In this document: one piece after another, positions 33,798 through 43,251 of the stretch | Layout of the letters: every line of letters begins with the position of its first letter | How positions within the stretch are numbered: the stretch's first letter is position 1 | The notes under the pieces: model-generated | Told to the model about the DNA's origin: nothing | Database searches by the model: none | Seen by the model: only the letters and a program-made list of their open reading frames with translations | Translations under genes and position numbers: made by a program | From: JBCCFW01 sp039029535 | GTDB taxonomy: Bacteria > Acidobacteriota > JBCCFW01 | Direction of reading: 5' to 3' | NCBI GenBank assembly: GCA_039029535.1 | Contig: JBCCFW010000004.1 | Span: forward strand, 48,285 to 112,284 | Length of the DNA stretch: 64,000 nt

Positions 33798-34595
33798 GTG
33801 CTCGGTCAAGGTCGCGCGCCCCTGGTGGTCCTCGGTGTCACGGTGATGTCCGTGATCGGAGCTCGGCTCATGGGGGCCTCACCATCGCTGCTGATCGCAG
33901 CCGGCGTCATCGGGGCGCTCCTGGGGCTCGCGATCGTCTTCGTCCGGCGCAAGCTGCGCGAAGGTCTCACTCGCAACCTTCCCGCCGATCACCCCGAAGT
34001 CGTCGCGCTCTGCTCGCGGCTCCCGCTGCGGGAGCCCTGGCCGCGCTTCGGTGGTTGGGCGATCCTCCCGGACTTCGCCGAGCTCCTCCTCGAGCTCACG
34101 AAGGAGCGTCCCCACGCGTGCATCCTCGAGCTCGGTGGCGGTGCCTCGACTCAGGTGTTGGCGGCCGCCCTCGGCGACTCGACCCGCATCGTGTCGGTGG
34201 AAGCCGAGAAGCGCTTCGCCGACGATCTCCGCGACGCGCTCACGCACCAGGAGCTCACCGACCACGTGGAGGTCCTCGACGCAGCCATGAGCGGCACGCC
34301 GCCCTGGTACGACCGCGAGCGCGTGCAGTCGGCGGCGGAGCGACTCGGCCCCATCGACCTGCTCGTCGTCGATGGTCCCTCCACCGCGCTCGACGCGCGA
34401 GCACGTGAGCCGGCCATGCCCGAGCTGCTGAGCCGTCTGGCTCCCGACGCGACGGTCGTCCTCGACGACACGGTGCGCGAGGGTGAGCAGGCCATCGTCG
34501 AGGCGTGGCGTGAGCAGGGCCTGCTCGAAGGGTTCGAGGTGGAGCAGCGCCCGCTCGGTCGCGGGGCCATCGTGCTCCGACGTCAGTCGACCTAG
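33798..34595 (+). CDS. membrane-anchored SAM-dependent methyltransferase-like protein
   Basis: A 265-residue protein with two N-terminal membrane spans (VVLGVTVMSVIGARLMG and LLIAAGVIGALLGLAIVFV) followed by a Rossmann-like domain. ACILELGGGASTQVLAAALG is the motif I of class I methyltransferases, RIVSVEAEKRFADDL is motif II, and IDLLVVDGPS and TVVLDD fit later strands. Similar proteins are annotated as methyltransferases or as class I SAM-binding proteins of unknown target. The GTG start has GAAGG seven bases upstream. Its stop codon overlaps that of the convergent acyltransferase gene in a shared CTAG. Confidence 0.75.
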   Translation: MLGQGRAPLVVLGVTVMSVIGARLMGASPSLLIAAGVIGALLGLAIVFVRRKLREGLTRNLPADHPEVVALCSRLPLREPWPRFGGWAILPDFAELLLELTKERPHACILELGGGASTQVLAAALGDSTRIVSVEAEKRFADDLRDALTHQELTDHVEVLDAAMSGTPPWYDRERVQSAAERLGPIDLLVVDGPSTALDARAREPAMPELLSRLAPDATVVLDDTVREGEQAIVEAWREQGLLEGFEVEQRPLGRGAIVLRRQST

Positions 34596-35902
34596 CCCGC
34601 TGCGTCTTCCATCATCCCGCGCCAGCGCTCGATCTCCTCGCGCAGCGACGCTCGCTCGGCTCGCATCTGTTGCAGGTGGCGAGGATGACGCAGGCGCAAG
34701 CGCCACTCCCGACGCCAGGAGCGCAGCGCGAGCACGCCCCGTCGCGTGATCAGCCCGAGGAAGGGAGCGACGAGCAGGCTGAGCACCGCCGGCACCGGCC
34801 CGAGCCAGGCATGCAGTCCCAGGGCGAGCAGGCCCCAGTACAGCGGGAAGAGCAAGGTGCCGCTGAGCAGCGCATGCCAGGCCTGAGACGGAGCGCCGGT
34901 GACCAGCGCGCGCCGACGAGCTCGACGGCCGGCCAGCCAGTACGGCGGTCCCGACTGAAGGAGCCCGAGCAGGAGCACGGGCAGGCCGAGGAGCGACAGC
35001 GCACGTCCTGTGATCCTCCGGTGGCTCGTGCGGAGGTCGAGCGAGGCGGCGGAGATCCCCTGGAGGTCGAGCTGCTCGGCGAGGGCGACCAGCCGCTGAC
35101 GGAAGTCGTCGAGACGCTCGGGCTCCTCCTTCGAGAAGCGACGGATGGCGCGGGCCACCGCCAGGTCGAGGGCGTGACGCTCGCCCGGATCGTCGGCCCC
35201 GATGCGGTCGGCCAGCTCGCTCCGTTCGATGACGCGGAAGGCCGTGAGCAGCTCCTCGTGCTCGCCATCGTCGACGGCGACGAGCTGTTCCGACAGTCGC
35301 TCCTCGAGCACGCTCATGAAGGCATCGGACTCGAGCTCGGCGTCCACGGCGATCGGCTCGCCGATCACGATGGCAGCCTCGCTGCGGAAGCGTGCGCGGT
35401 CAGGGAAGTGCAAGACGACCGGCAGGACCTGAACGGGCTCACCCGACAGCTCGGCAGCGCGGCGCGCGACGTGAGCGACCCCCTTGCGGAGTCGCTTGAG
35501 CCGTGGCTCGAGGTGCGTGAGGCCCTCGGGGAAGATGCCGAGCACGGTGCCTTCGGCGACGGCTTCGGCAGCCGTCTCGATGGCCGGGTTGGTGCCGCGG
35601 CTCTCACGTCCCTCGTGACGACGTCGCACGGGGATGACCCCGAACGAGGAGAGCATCTTCGCGGCGAGGGGATGCTCGAAGAGTGGTGCCTTGGCGAGCC
35701 AGCGGATGGGGCGGGGGAACCAGGCCGACAGCAGGAGCGGGTCGATGATGCTGTTGGGATGGTTCGCGGCGACCACGAGGGGACCGTCGGGCACGCGGCC
35801 GAGACCGGTGATCGAGAGATCCGGGTAGAAGGAGTGGAGGAGCAGACGCGCGAGACGGCGGATGGGCCGGTGCAGTCGCGTGCCGCCGGCGGTCGAGCTC
35901 AC
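34592..35902 (-). CDS. PlsC-type glycerol-3-phosphate/lysophosphatidate acyltransferase
   Basis: A 436-residue membrane acyltransferase of phospholipid synthesis. The catalytic motif is ANHPNSIIDPLLL (NHx4D) near residue 45. GVIPVRRRHEG and GIFPEGLTHLEPRL supply the glycerophosphate-binding blocks. The C-terminal third has two to four membrane spans (LLGLPVLLLGLLQSG and LLFPLYWGLLALGLHAWLG) and a basic helical end, as in the larger bacterial GPAT/LPLAT proteins. The GTG start overlaps the stop of the DUF445 gene (GTGA). It is the last gene of the operon that begins with the helicase. Confidence 0.85.
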   Translation of the reverse strand: MSSTAGGTRLHRPIRRLARLLLHSFYPDLSITGLGRVPDGPLVVAANHPNSIIDPLLLSAWFPRPIRWLAKAPLFEHPLAAKMLSSFGVIPVRRRHEGRESRGTNPAIETAAEAVAEGTVLGIFPEGLTHLEPRLKRLRKGVAHVARRAAELSGEPVQVLPVVLHFPDRARFRSEAAIVIGEPIAVDAELESDAFMSVLEERLSEQLVAVDDGEHEELLTAFRVIERSELADRIGADDPGERHALDLAVARAIRRFSKEEPERLDDFRQRLVALAEQLDLQGISAASLDLRTSHRRITGRALSLLGLPVLLLGLLQSGPPYWLAGRRARRRALVTGAPSQAWHALLSGTLLFPLYWGLLALGLHAWLGPVPAVLSLLVAPFLGLITRRGVLALRSWRREWRLRLRHPRHLQQMRAERASLREEIERWRGMMEDAAG

Positions 35903-36516
35903 GGTCCGGCCGCCCACCAGAGGAAGAGGCTCTCGGCCGCCCCGACGGCGAAGCCGAGGACGCCACCGAGGATCTCCACGTGTTTCAGCTCGCGAGCGGC
36001 GATGCGGTAGACGACGCGCTCGAGATGCGCGACGTCGAAGCCTTCGATGCGCTCGCGGACCATCTCGCGCACGTCGATCTGTCGCTCGATGCCGGCGTGC
36101 ATCTGCTCGGACAGGCCCGTGAACACGGCGAGGATCTCTTCCTCCAAGCGAGCCTTGAGGTCGTCGGTGAGCCCACCGGCGAAGCTCCGGACCATCGGGC
36201 CCATCTTGTTGAGCTGCTCCTCGACCATGACGTCGAGACGCTCGCGCAGGCTGGCGCGGAGACTCTCGTCCTCGGTCAGCCCCTTCACGACGTCCTGGAT
36301 GTCCTTGGCCGAGAGCAGCTCTTGCTCGACGGTGTCGGCGACCGAGGCGGCGAGCTCGGAGCGGCGCTTCGGCAAGACGCCCTGCACCTTGAAGCCCAGC
36401 ACCGACACGGGCTCGCGCGGGCGGAAGATCATCTTCACCGCCAGGGTGTTGGTCACCCAGCCGATGAGCGCGCCGATGAAGGGCAGCGCGAGCAGGGTCA
36501 GCGTGGTCGGGCTCAT
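35899..36516 (-). CDS. DUF445 family membrane-associated protein
   Basis: A 205-residue protein of the DUF445 (YheB-like) family. The hallmark is the N-terminal segment LPFIGALIGWVTNTLAVKMI followed by FRPREP, a membrane-inserted region. A long helical middle (ELAASVADTVEQELLSAKD) and a C-terminal hydrophobic helix (EILGGVLGFAVGAAESLFLW) complete it. The function of the family is not established. It overlaps tsaE upstream and the acyltransferase downstream by 4 bases each. Confidence 0.85.
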   Translation of the reverse strand: MSPTTLTLLALPFIGALIGWVTNTLAVKMIFRPREPVSVLGFKVQGVLPKRRSELAASVADTVEQELLSAKDIQDVVKGLTEDESLRASLRERLDVMVEEQLNKMGPMVRSFAGGLTDDLKARLEEEILAVFTGLSEQMHAGIERQIDVREMVRERIEGFDVAHLERVVYRIAARELKHVEILGGVLGFAVGAAESLFLWWAAGP

Positions 36517-36998
36517 CGGAGGATCCTAGCGGGGGGCGTCGGGGTATCGGGTCGCTCGATGACGATGCGACGGTCGTCGGGACCGAGCTCGGACAGGGTC
36601 ACGCGACAGGCTGCGCCCGCCTCGTGACCGGCCAGGCGCTCGGGCCACTCCACCGCCGCGATGGCGTCGGAACCGGGCAGCTCGTCGAGCCCGAGCTCGG
36701 TCAGCTCCTCGGGACCGTCGATGCGGTAGAGGTCGACGTGGACCAGGCCGAGTCGGGGCTCGTCGTCGTCGGTGACGGCTGGACGGTGAACGTTGACGAT
36801 CGTGAAGGTCGGCGAGCAGACGTCGTCGGGAGAGAGGCCGAGGCCCTCGGCCAGGCCCTTGGCGAAGTGGGTCTTGCCCACGCCGAGATCACCGACGAGG
36901 TGGATCACCGAGCCACCGGGCAGGGAGGCCGCGAGCTCGGCCGCGATCTCCATCGTCTCGGAGACGTCGTGGCTCTCGAAGGAACGCGTGGTCGTCAC
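36513..36998 (-). CDS. tsaE: tRNA threonylcarbamoyladenosine biosynthesis ATPase TsaE
   Basis: A 161-residue ATPase of the t6A tRNA modification complex (with TsaB and TsaD, not in this window). Walker A reads GDLGVGKTHFAKGLAEGLG near residue 35. The family motifs SPTFTIVNVH, HVDLYRIDGPEEL and VEWPERL follow in order. Size matches the family. The GTG start overlaps the stop of nnr (GTGA), and gene order nnr-tsaE is common in bacteria. Confidence 0.93.
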   Translation of the reverse strand: MTTTRSFESHDVSETMEIAAELAASLPGGSVIHLVGDLGVGKTHFAKGLAEGLGLSPDDVCSPTFTIVNVHRPAVTDDDEPRLGLVHVDLYRIDGPEELTELGLDELPGSDAIAAVEWPERLAGHEAGAACRVTLSELGPDDRRIVIERPDTPTPPARILR

Positions 36999-38596
36999 GA
37001 GTCGGAGTCGTCTCCCTCGTCCTGCTCGTCGGCGAGCCGGTGCACGGCCAGGGGCCAAGCGTCGACGAGGTCACCCGCGCAGGTCGACAGCACGCCGCGA
37101 CGCTCCTCGGCCACCTCGCCGGCCAGCCCATGGCTGACCACCCCCAGGGCCGCGGCCGCGCGGGGCGTGAGGTCCTGGGCGAGCAGGCCGCCGATCAGGC
37201 CGGCGAGGACGTCACCGGAGCCGGCGGTCGCCAACGCCGGACCGCCGTCGAGGGAGACGAGGGCCGGCTCATCGGGCTCGACGACGAGGGTGCGGTAGCC
37301 CTTGGCGACGATCGTTGCCTCGAGCTCGGTGGCCAGCTTGCGGGTCGGTGCGAGTCGTTCGTCCGCTCGATGACCTCGTGGCAGCGGCTCGTGACCGAAG
37401 CCGGTCAGGAGTCGACCCAGCTCGCCGGGGTGGGGCGTGAGGACGAGCGGGCAGCCCTCGCCGTCAGGCGAGGGAACCTCACCGAGGCTCGCGAGCAGGT
37501 TGAGCGCGTCGGCGTCGAGGACGGTGGGGACCTCGGTCTTCGCGAGCAGCGTCGCGAGCAGCTCGGCTGCGGCTTCGCCCGTGCCCCAGCCGGGGCCGAT
37601 CACGAGCACGCTCGCCCGTTCGAGGATCGCCTCGACGTCGGCGCCGTCGGCGAGCTGGCCGTCGTCGGTGGACGGCAATGGCAGGGCCATGAGCTCGGGG
37701 TGGGCGGCCAGGGCGGGGACCGCGACGTCGGGTAGCGCGATCGTGCAGAGCCCGGCTCCGGCGGTCATGGCGGCCCGACCGGCGAGCACGGTGGCGCCGG
37801 CGCTGCCGAGGCGTCCGCCCACGATGACGACGTGTCCGTTCTCGCCCTTGTGGGTGTCGGCCGGTCGGTCCTCCAGCTCGTCGAGGATCTCGGCCAGCTC
37901 GTCGTGCTCGATGGTCTCGAGTCGGGCCTCGGCGCGGTCGAGGCTCATCTCCGGGATGCCGATGTCGGCGACGACGAGGTCGCCACAGAGCTCGCCGGCG
38001 GGCGCGAACACGTGACAGTACTTCGCGGCCGCGAAGGTCACCGTGGCCGAGGCGGCGATCACCGGACCCGGCAGGCCGCCGTGGTCACCGCAGAGACCCG
38101 ACGGCACGTCGACGGCCAGCACCGGGAGGTTCGAGGCGTTGAGGTCGGTGGCGACTCGGGCGAGCAGGCCCTCGAGGCGACCGTCGAAGCCAGTGCCGAG
38201 CAGGGCGTCGATGGCGAGGTCGTAGCCCTCGAGCGAGTAAGCCAGCTCGGACCAGCGTTCCTCGTCGCAGGGCTCGAGCGGGAGGCCGAGTCGCTCCAGG
38301 ATGGCCGCCTGGGCGTTGGCATCCTCCGACAGGCGGCCGCTGCGCGAGAGCAGCAGGGGAGTGACGTCGGCGCCGCGGTCACTGGCACGTCGGGCGATGA
38401 CCATGCCGTCGCCGCCGTTGTTGCCCGACCCGCAGAGGACGAGGAGCCGTCGCCCTTCCAAGCCGCCGAGGCGTTCGTGGGCTTCTTCCACCACGGAGAG
38501 ACCGGCCGACTCCATGAGGACGGCTGACGGGAGGCCCAGCTCCTCGATGGCGTGGGCGTCGGCGGAGCGCATCTGCCAGGCGTCGAGGACTCTCAT
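36995..38596 (-). CDS. nnr: bifunctional NAD(P)H-hydrate repair enzyme (epimerase/dehydratase)
   Basis: A 533-residue fusion that repairs hydrated NADH and NADPH. The N-terminal epimerase (YjeF_N) holds LCGSGNNGGDGMVIARR near residue 55 and the FDGRLEGL region near 137. The C-terminal ADP-dependent dehydratase holds NGHVVIVGGRLGSAGATVLA, VLTPHPGELGRLL and the catalytic GSGDVLAGLIGGLL with Asp. Length and domain order match the family. It lies 12 bases after the helicase gene and overlaps tsaE. Confidence 0.93.
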   Translation of the reverse strand: MRVLDAWQMRSADAHAIEELGLPSAVLMESAGLSVVEEAHERLGGLEGRRLLVLCGSGNNGGDGMVIARRASDRGADVTPLLLSRSGRLSEDANAQAAILERLGLPLEPCDEERWSELAYSLEGYDLAIDALLGTGFDGRLEGLLARVATDLNASNLPVLAVDVPSGLCGDHGGLPGPVIAASATVTFAAAKYCHVFAPAGELCGDLVVADIGIPEMSLDRAEARLETIEHDELAEILDELEDRPADTHKGENGHVVIVGGRLGSAGATVLAGRAAMTAGAGLCTIALPDVAVPALAAHPELMALPLPSTDDGQLADGADVEAILERASVLVIGPGWGTGEAAAELLATLLAKTEVPTVLDADALNLLASLGEVPSPDGEGCPLVLTPHPGELGRLLTGFGHEPLPRGHRADERLAPTRKLATELEATIVAKGYRTLVVEPDEPALVSLDGGPALATAGSGDVLAGLIGGLLAQDLTPRAAAALGVVSHGLAGEVAEERRGVLSTCAGDLVDAWPLAVHRLADEQDEGDDSDS

Positions 38597-38608
38597 CTGT
38601 TTCCCTCG

Positions 38609-41002
38609 TCAGGGCATGGGTTCGAGGCGGGCGTGCTCGCAGACGAGCTTCACGCGGCCGCGACCGGCGAAGTACACGTTGATCTTGGCAGTCTTGCCCC
38701 CGCCTTCGAAACCCAGAACCGTGCCGACGCCGAAGCGTCCGTGACGGACGAGGTCGCCCTTCTTGAGCTTCCGAGGATCGACGGGACCGGCCGCAGCTGG
38801 TGCCGGAGCAGCGGGTGCAGCGACGGGCTCCGGAGCGGTCATCTCCGGCTCGTCGTCGACCTGGCGGGCGGGGACCTCGTCCTCCTCCGCCGGAGCCGAC
38901 TCGGTCTCGAACTCGTCGTCGGGGGATTCCTGGGAGTAATCCTCGGTGGGGACCTGCTCGTCGCCGAAGAAGCTCGCCAGCGCCTGCTGCTGCGAGCTGC
39001 CCAGGCGACGCTTGCGTCGCGGCGTCGAGCCACGACCACCGCCGCCGATCGCCTCGTGCTTCAGGAGCTCGGGCGGGAGCTCGTCGAGGAAGCGCGACGG
39101 GTCCTGGAGCTTGAGCTCACCGAAGACCCGACGCATCCGGGCGTGGGTGATCCAGAGTCGCTTCTTGGCGCGAGTCACGCCGACGTAGCAGAGACGCCGC
39201 TCTTCTTCGAGCGCGGCGAGCTCGTCGAGGCTGCCGCCGTGGGGGAGCAGGCCCTCCTCGAGACCGGTGAGGAAGACGCAGTCGAACTCGAGACCCTTGG
39301 CGGCGTGCAAGGTCATGAGCTGGGCCTTCTCGCCGCCGAGCTCGTCGGTCTCGCTCGACAGGGCGACGTCGGCGAGGAAGCCGGCGAGCCCGCCCTCGTC
39401 TTCCGAGTCGGGATCCTGCATGGCGATCTCGGCGCGCCGCTCGTGATCGGTGGCGGCGGCGACGAGCTCCTGCAGGTGGGAGGCCCGCTCCTTGGCGATG
39501 GCCTCACCTTCCTTCTCCAGGTAGGCAATGTAGTTGGACTCGTCGATCACCAGCTCGATGAGCTCGGCGACCCGCAGCTCGGGTGCCTGCTTGCGGAGGC
39601 TCTCGACCAGGTCGATGAAGCGATCGAGCGCCCGCTCGACACGCGGCGGGTAGGCGGAGTCCTGGACGCCCCGCTGGATGGCGTCGTAGAGGGAGCAGCG
39701 GCGCTCTCGGGCCAACGTGAAGATGGCCTCCCGCGCGCCGCGGCCGATGCCGCGGGGGGGGACGTTGAGCACGCGATCGACCGCGAGGTCGTCGTTGGGG
39801 TTGAGCGAGAGTCGGAGGTAGGACAGCAGGTCCTTGATCTCGCGTCGCTCGTAGAAGCGCATCCCGCCCACGACCACGTGGGGGATGCCGCGCCGGGTGA
39901 AGGCCTCCTCGAACTGTCGCGACTGGACGTTCGTGCGGTAGGTGACCGCGACCTCGCCCAGGCCGTGCTCCTGACTCCAGCGCTGCGCCAGGTCTGCGAC
40001 CCACTCGGCTTCGTCGACGCCGCTCTCGGCCACCGCGAGGGTGATGGGCTCGCCCTCCTCGGCGTCGGTCCACAGCCGCTTGCCCTTGCGCTCGCGGTTG
40101 CACGCGACGAGAGCGTTGGCGGCTTCGAGGATGTTCCCGGAGCTGCGGTAGTTGCGCTCGACGCGATAGACGGTCGTGCCGGCGAAGTCCTTCTCGAAGG
40201 AGAGGATGTTCTGGATGTCCGCCCCGCGGAAGCGGTAGATGCTCTGGTCCTCGTCACCGACGGCGCAGGGGGTGGTGTTCTCACCGCAGAGCAACTTGAT
40301 GAGGCGGTACTGGATCGGGTTGGTGTCCTGGTACTCGTCGATGAGCAGGTGCGACAACCGCTCGCGGTACTTGTCCCGAATGTCCTCGCGGACCTCGAAC
40401 AGCCGCACGCAGCGCATGAGCAGGTCGTCGAAGTCGCAGGCGTTCGACTGGACGAGACGCTCTTGATAGAGCGGGTAGACCTTCGCTGCGGCCTCGTCGA
40501 GCTCGTCGCCACCATCGACCTTGCGCGCGAAGGCCTTGGGGTCGAGACAGTCGGCCTTGGCCCGGGAGATGCGGGAGAGCACCCGGCGCGGAAGCCAGGT
40601 GCGATCGTCGACGCCGAGCTCGCGCTGGCAGGCCTTCACCAGGGCGCGGGCGTCGTCTTGATCGAGGACGACGAAGCCGGGGGTCAGCTCGATCTCGTCG
40701 ACCTCCGCCCGCAGCAGTCGGAGACAGCAGCCGTGGAAGGTGCCCATCCACGGAGCGGGGAGGTCGTAGCCGGCTCGGTCGAGCAGGGCGAGGACTCGCT
40801 CGCGCATCTCCCGCGCCGCCTTGTTCGTGAAGGTGAGGGCGAGGATGGAGCCCGGGTGCGCGCCGGAGGCCAGGAGGTGGGCGATCCGGTAGGTGATGAC
40901 CCGGGTCTTGCCCGAGCCGGCACCGGCCAGGATCAGCATGGGACCGCCCTCGTGGGCGGCGGCGGCACGCTGCTCGGGATTGAGCTCGTCGAGCCAGGTC
41001 AT
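38609..41002 (-). CDS. UvrD/PcrA-type superfamily 1 DNA helicase
   Basis: A helicase of about 797 residues for repair and replication restart. Motifs run in order: Walker A LAGAGSGKTRVITYRIAHLL, Walker B HLLIDEYQDTNPIQY, motif III DQSIYRFRGADIQ, and TLHAAKGLEFDCVFLTGLEE near residue 550. After residue 655 there is an acidic, Ala/Pro-rich linker, then a C-terminal domain (LKKGDLVRHGRFGVGTVLGF) of the kind that in PcrA contacts RNA polymerase. It heads the operon to the acyltransferase gene. Starts at 41002, 41011 or 41014 are all possible and no ribosome site decides; I use the ATG giving MTWLDELNPEQ. Confidence 0.9.
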   Translation of the reverse strand: MTWLDELNPEQRAAAAHEGGPMLILAGAGSGKTRVITYRIAHLLASGAHPGSILALTFTNKAAREMRERVLALLDRAGYDLPAPWMGTFHGCCLRLLRAEVDEIELTPGFVVLDQDDARALVKACQRELGVDDRTWLPRRVLSRISRAKADCLDPKAFARKVDGGDELDEAAAKVYPLYQERLVQSNACDFDDLLMRCVRLFEVREDIRDKYRERLSHLLIDEYQDTNPIQYRLIKLLCGENTTPCAVGDEDQSIYRFRGADIQNILSFEKDFAGTTVYRVERNYRSSGNILEAANALVACNRERKGKRLWTDAEEGEPITLAVAESGVDEAEWVADLAQRWSQEHGLGEVAVTYRTNVQSRQFEEAFTRRGIPHVVVGGMRFYERREIKDLLSYLRLSLNPNDDLAVDRVLNVPPRGIGRGAREAIFTLARERRCSLYDAIQRGVQDSAYPPRVERALDRFIDLVESLRKQAPELRVAELIELVIDESNYIAYLEKEGEAIAKERASHLQELVAAATDHERRAEIAMQDPDSEDEGGLAGFLADVALSSETDELGGEKAQLMTLHAAKGLEFDCVFLTGLEEGLLPHGGSLDELAALEEERRLCYVGVTRAKKRLWITHARMRRVFGELKLQDPSRFLDELPPELLKHEAIGGGGRGSTPRRKRRLGSSQQQALASFFGDEQVPTEDYSQESPDDEFETESAPAEEDEVPARQVDDEPEMTAPEPVAAPAAPAPAAAGPVDPRKLKKGDLVRHGRFGVGTVLGFEGGGKTAKINVYFAGRGRVKLVCEHARLEPMP

Positions 41003-41182
41003 GAGGGCCATCAAGAGGATGGAGGGGGAAGAAGCGCGGCATCATGTCATGAGGCCGGGAGTCGACGGATCGCGGTGGTCCGCGAGTCTCGCGGGCGAGC
41101 CGGAGCGGTCCTCCGAAGTCGTGCATCGGGCCAGGCTCGCGGTACTCTTGTCGTGCTTCCGTCAACCCGGGAGACCGCTGCC

Positions 41183-42172
41183 ATGACGTGCTCGAGCCCC
41201 CGCTGCTGCTTCCTGCAAACCCTTCACCTGCCGTCGCTTCTCGCCGTCACCGCCCTCGTGGCGGTCCCCGCCGCTGCGAGCGGTGCGGCCGGGCTGCGCG
41301 CCGAGCTGGCGTCCGCGCTCCGGACCAACGAGCAGCTCACCCAGGACCTGCTCCGTCAGCGTGAGCACGCACGACGTCTCAGCAGCGAGCTGGCTGCCGC
41401 CCGACGCGAGGTCGAGCAGCTCCGCAACGCGGGTGCTCGTCGCTCGGCGCAGGAGCGTCGGTTCCGGAGTGACCAGCGTTGGCAGGTCGACCAGGCGGTG
41501 AGTGAGGCCCTGCGTCAGCGCGACGCGGAGCACGACGCCGCGCTCGCCGCGCTCCAGTTGAAGCAGCGACGCGAGCTGGACGCCGCTCGCATCGAGGAGC
41601 GGCAGCGTCGCTCCGAGCTGGCCGACGAGCAGCAGACGGTGCAGCAGCAGTTCGTCGTCAACTGCGCTGAGCTCCACGAGCGGGCGCTGGCCGATCAGGA
41701 GACCTTCCTGCGGGCGGAGTTCGATCGCGAGAAGGCCGAGCTCCTCAAGCAGCACGAGAAGAAGCTGCGCGCGGTGGGCAAGGAGTCCGGCTGGGAGCAG
41801 GAGTTCGACCGCGAGCTCCGGGCGCAGGTCCGCGAGCAGCTCGAGCTCCAGCTCGGTGAGCAGCGCGAGCGCAACAAGGCCAAGATTCGTGGCCGCGATG
41901 CCGACATGGACCGACGCATTCGACGTCTCGAAGACGACGCCGAACGCGACTGCGACAGTCGGCTGGCCATTCAGAAGGAAGAGGACGCGCAGGCGCACCG
42001 ACGTCAGCTCGAGCAGGAGCGGCAGAAGGCGGAGCAGCTCGTCGTGAGCGCGCGCACCGAAGAGCGGCAGACTTGCCTGCGTGGTCTCGAGACGGCGCTG
42101 CGACGGTGCTCGGAGGGCGCGAGCGTCGACGAGGTTCGATCGGAGCTGCGCTCGGGCAGCATTGGGCAGTGA
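41183..42172 (+). CDS. secreted or anchored coiled-coil protein, unknown function
   Basis: A 329-residue protein. An N-terminal signal or anchor (LPSLLAVTALVAVPAAASG) precedes about 300 residues of almost continuous coiled coil rich in Arg, Glu and Gln (for example RQREHARRLSSELAAARREV). There are few hydrophobic patches and six Cys across the chain. No enzyme motif is seen. It overlaps pyrD by 4 bases (GTGA), so it is co-translated with an unrelated metabolic gene. CGGGAGA precedes the ATG. A long reading frame that extends it upstream is antisense to the helicase gene and is rejected. Confidence 0.75.
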   Translation: MTCSSPRCCFLQTLHLPSLLAVTALVAVPAAASGAAGLRAELASALRTNEQLTQDLLRQREHARRLSSELAAARREVEQLRNAGARRSAQERRFRSDQRWQVDQAVSEALRQRDAEHDAALAALQLKQRRELDAARIEERQRRSELADEQQTVQQQFVVNCAELHERALADQETFLRAEFDREKAELLKQHEKKLRAVGKESGWEQEFDRELRAQVREQLELQLGEQRERNKAKIRGRDADMDRRIRRLEDDAERDCDSRLAIQKEEDAQAHRRQLEQERQKAEQLVVSARTEERQTCLRGLETALRRCSEGASVDEVRSELRSGSIGQ

Positions 42173-43239
42173 GCGACCCGCTCTGGACGGCGCTCAAGCC
42201 GCTGGTCTTCTCCCTCGACGCCGAGCTGGCTCACGAGCTGGGGCTCGGCTTCCTGGCCGCGGTCTCACGCTCTCGCTCGGCCCGGGGTTGGCTGGAGGGC
42301 TCGTGTCGCTTCGGTCGTGAGGACGATGCGGCGTCCCCCGTCGAGGTCTTCGGTCTTCGCTTCCCCAACCGCTTCGGTCTCGCCGCGGGCTGTGACAAGG
42401 ACGGTCGCGCGGTGCCGGCGCTGTTCGCCCTGGGCTTCGGCTTCGTGGAGGTCGGGACGGTCACTCCTCGTCCGCAATCCGGCAATCCCCGACCACGGAT
42501 GTTCCGCGCGCCGGGGCCGGGGGCCCTGGTCAATCGCCTGGGCTTCAACAGCCGCGGGGCCGAGGTCGTGGCGGCAGCGCTGTCGGCGCTCGACGACGAC
42601 GTCCGCTCGCAGGGCGTGCTCGGCATCAACCTCGGCAAGAACAAGCTGACCTCGGCCGAGGATGCGGCCGCCGACTACGCCGTCGCGCTGCGCGCCTTGC
42701 ACGGCCTGGGCGACTACTTCGTCGTCAACGTGTCGAGCCCCAACACGCCGGGCCTGCGCGACCTGCAGTCGGAGCAGGCGCTCGAGCCGCTCTTGCGCGA
42801 GGTCGTGCGGGTCGAGGCCGAGCTGGCCGAGGCGAGCGGCACGCCATCGAAGCCGGTGCTCCTCAAGCTCGCGCCCGACCTGAGCGACGAGGGCCTGGAG
42901 GCGGCGCTGGCGGTAGCGGAGTCGGTAGGCATCACCGGGCTCATCGCGACCAACACGACGCTCGCACGCCCCGAGTGCCTGCCGCCCGAGATCGCGGCGG
43001 AAGCGGGGGGACTCTCCGGAGCGCCCTTGCTCGAGAGAGCGCTGGAGGTCGTCGCTCGCATCCATGCACGCGTCGGCGACAGCTTGCCTGTCATCGGCGT
43101 CGGTGGCGTGAGCGCGCCGGACGACGCACGTCGCATGCTCGACGCGGGTGCGAGCCTCGTGCAGGCCTATACCGGCTTCGTGTACGGCGGTCCGCGGTGG
43201 GTGGGGGACGTGGTGGGAGCGCTGGGCGAAGGCCGTTAG
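42169..43239 (+). CDS. pyrD: dihydroorotate dehydrogenase, class 2 (quinone)
   Basis: A 356-residue flavoenzyme of pyrimidine synthesis that passes electrons to quinone at the inner membrane. The N-terminal helical extension (LKPLVFSLDAELAHELGLGF) is the membrane-contact region of class 2 enzymes. FPNRFGLAAGCDKDGRAVPA and FVEVGTVTPRPQSGNPRPRM are family blocks, the catalytic Ser is in VNVSSPNTPGLRDLQ, and FMN phosphate binding is in IGVGGVSAPDDARRML. The GTG start overlaps the coiled-coil gene. Confidence 0.95.
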   Translation: MSDPLWTALKPLVFSLDAELAHELGLGFLAAVSRSRSARGWLEGSCRFGREDDAASPVEVFGLRFPNRFGLAAGCDKDGRAVPALFALGFGFVEVGTVTPRPQSGNPRPRMFRAPGPGALVNRLGFNSRGAEVVAAALSALDDDVRSQGVLGINLGKNKLTSAEDAAADYAVALRALHGLGDYFVVNVSSPNTPGLRDLQSEQALEPLLREVVRVEAELAEASGTPSKPVLLKLAPDLSDEGLEAALAVAESVGITGLIATNTTLARPECLPPEIAAEAGGLSGAPLLERALEVVARIHARVGDSLPVIGVGGVSAPDDARRMLDAGASLVQAYTGFVYGGPRWVGDVVGALGEGR

Positions 43240-43251
43240 GCCGTCCTGCGA

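Noticed and set aside
38552..42172. Very long plus-strand reading frame of about 1200 codons
   Set aside because: Most of it is antisense to the helicase gene, whose motifs are unmistakable. Only the last 329 codons form a real gene.
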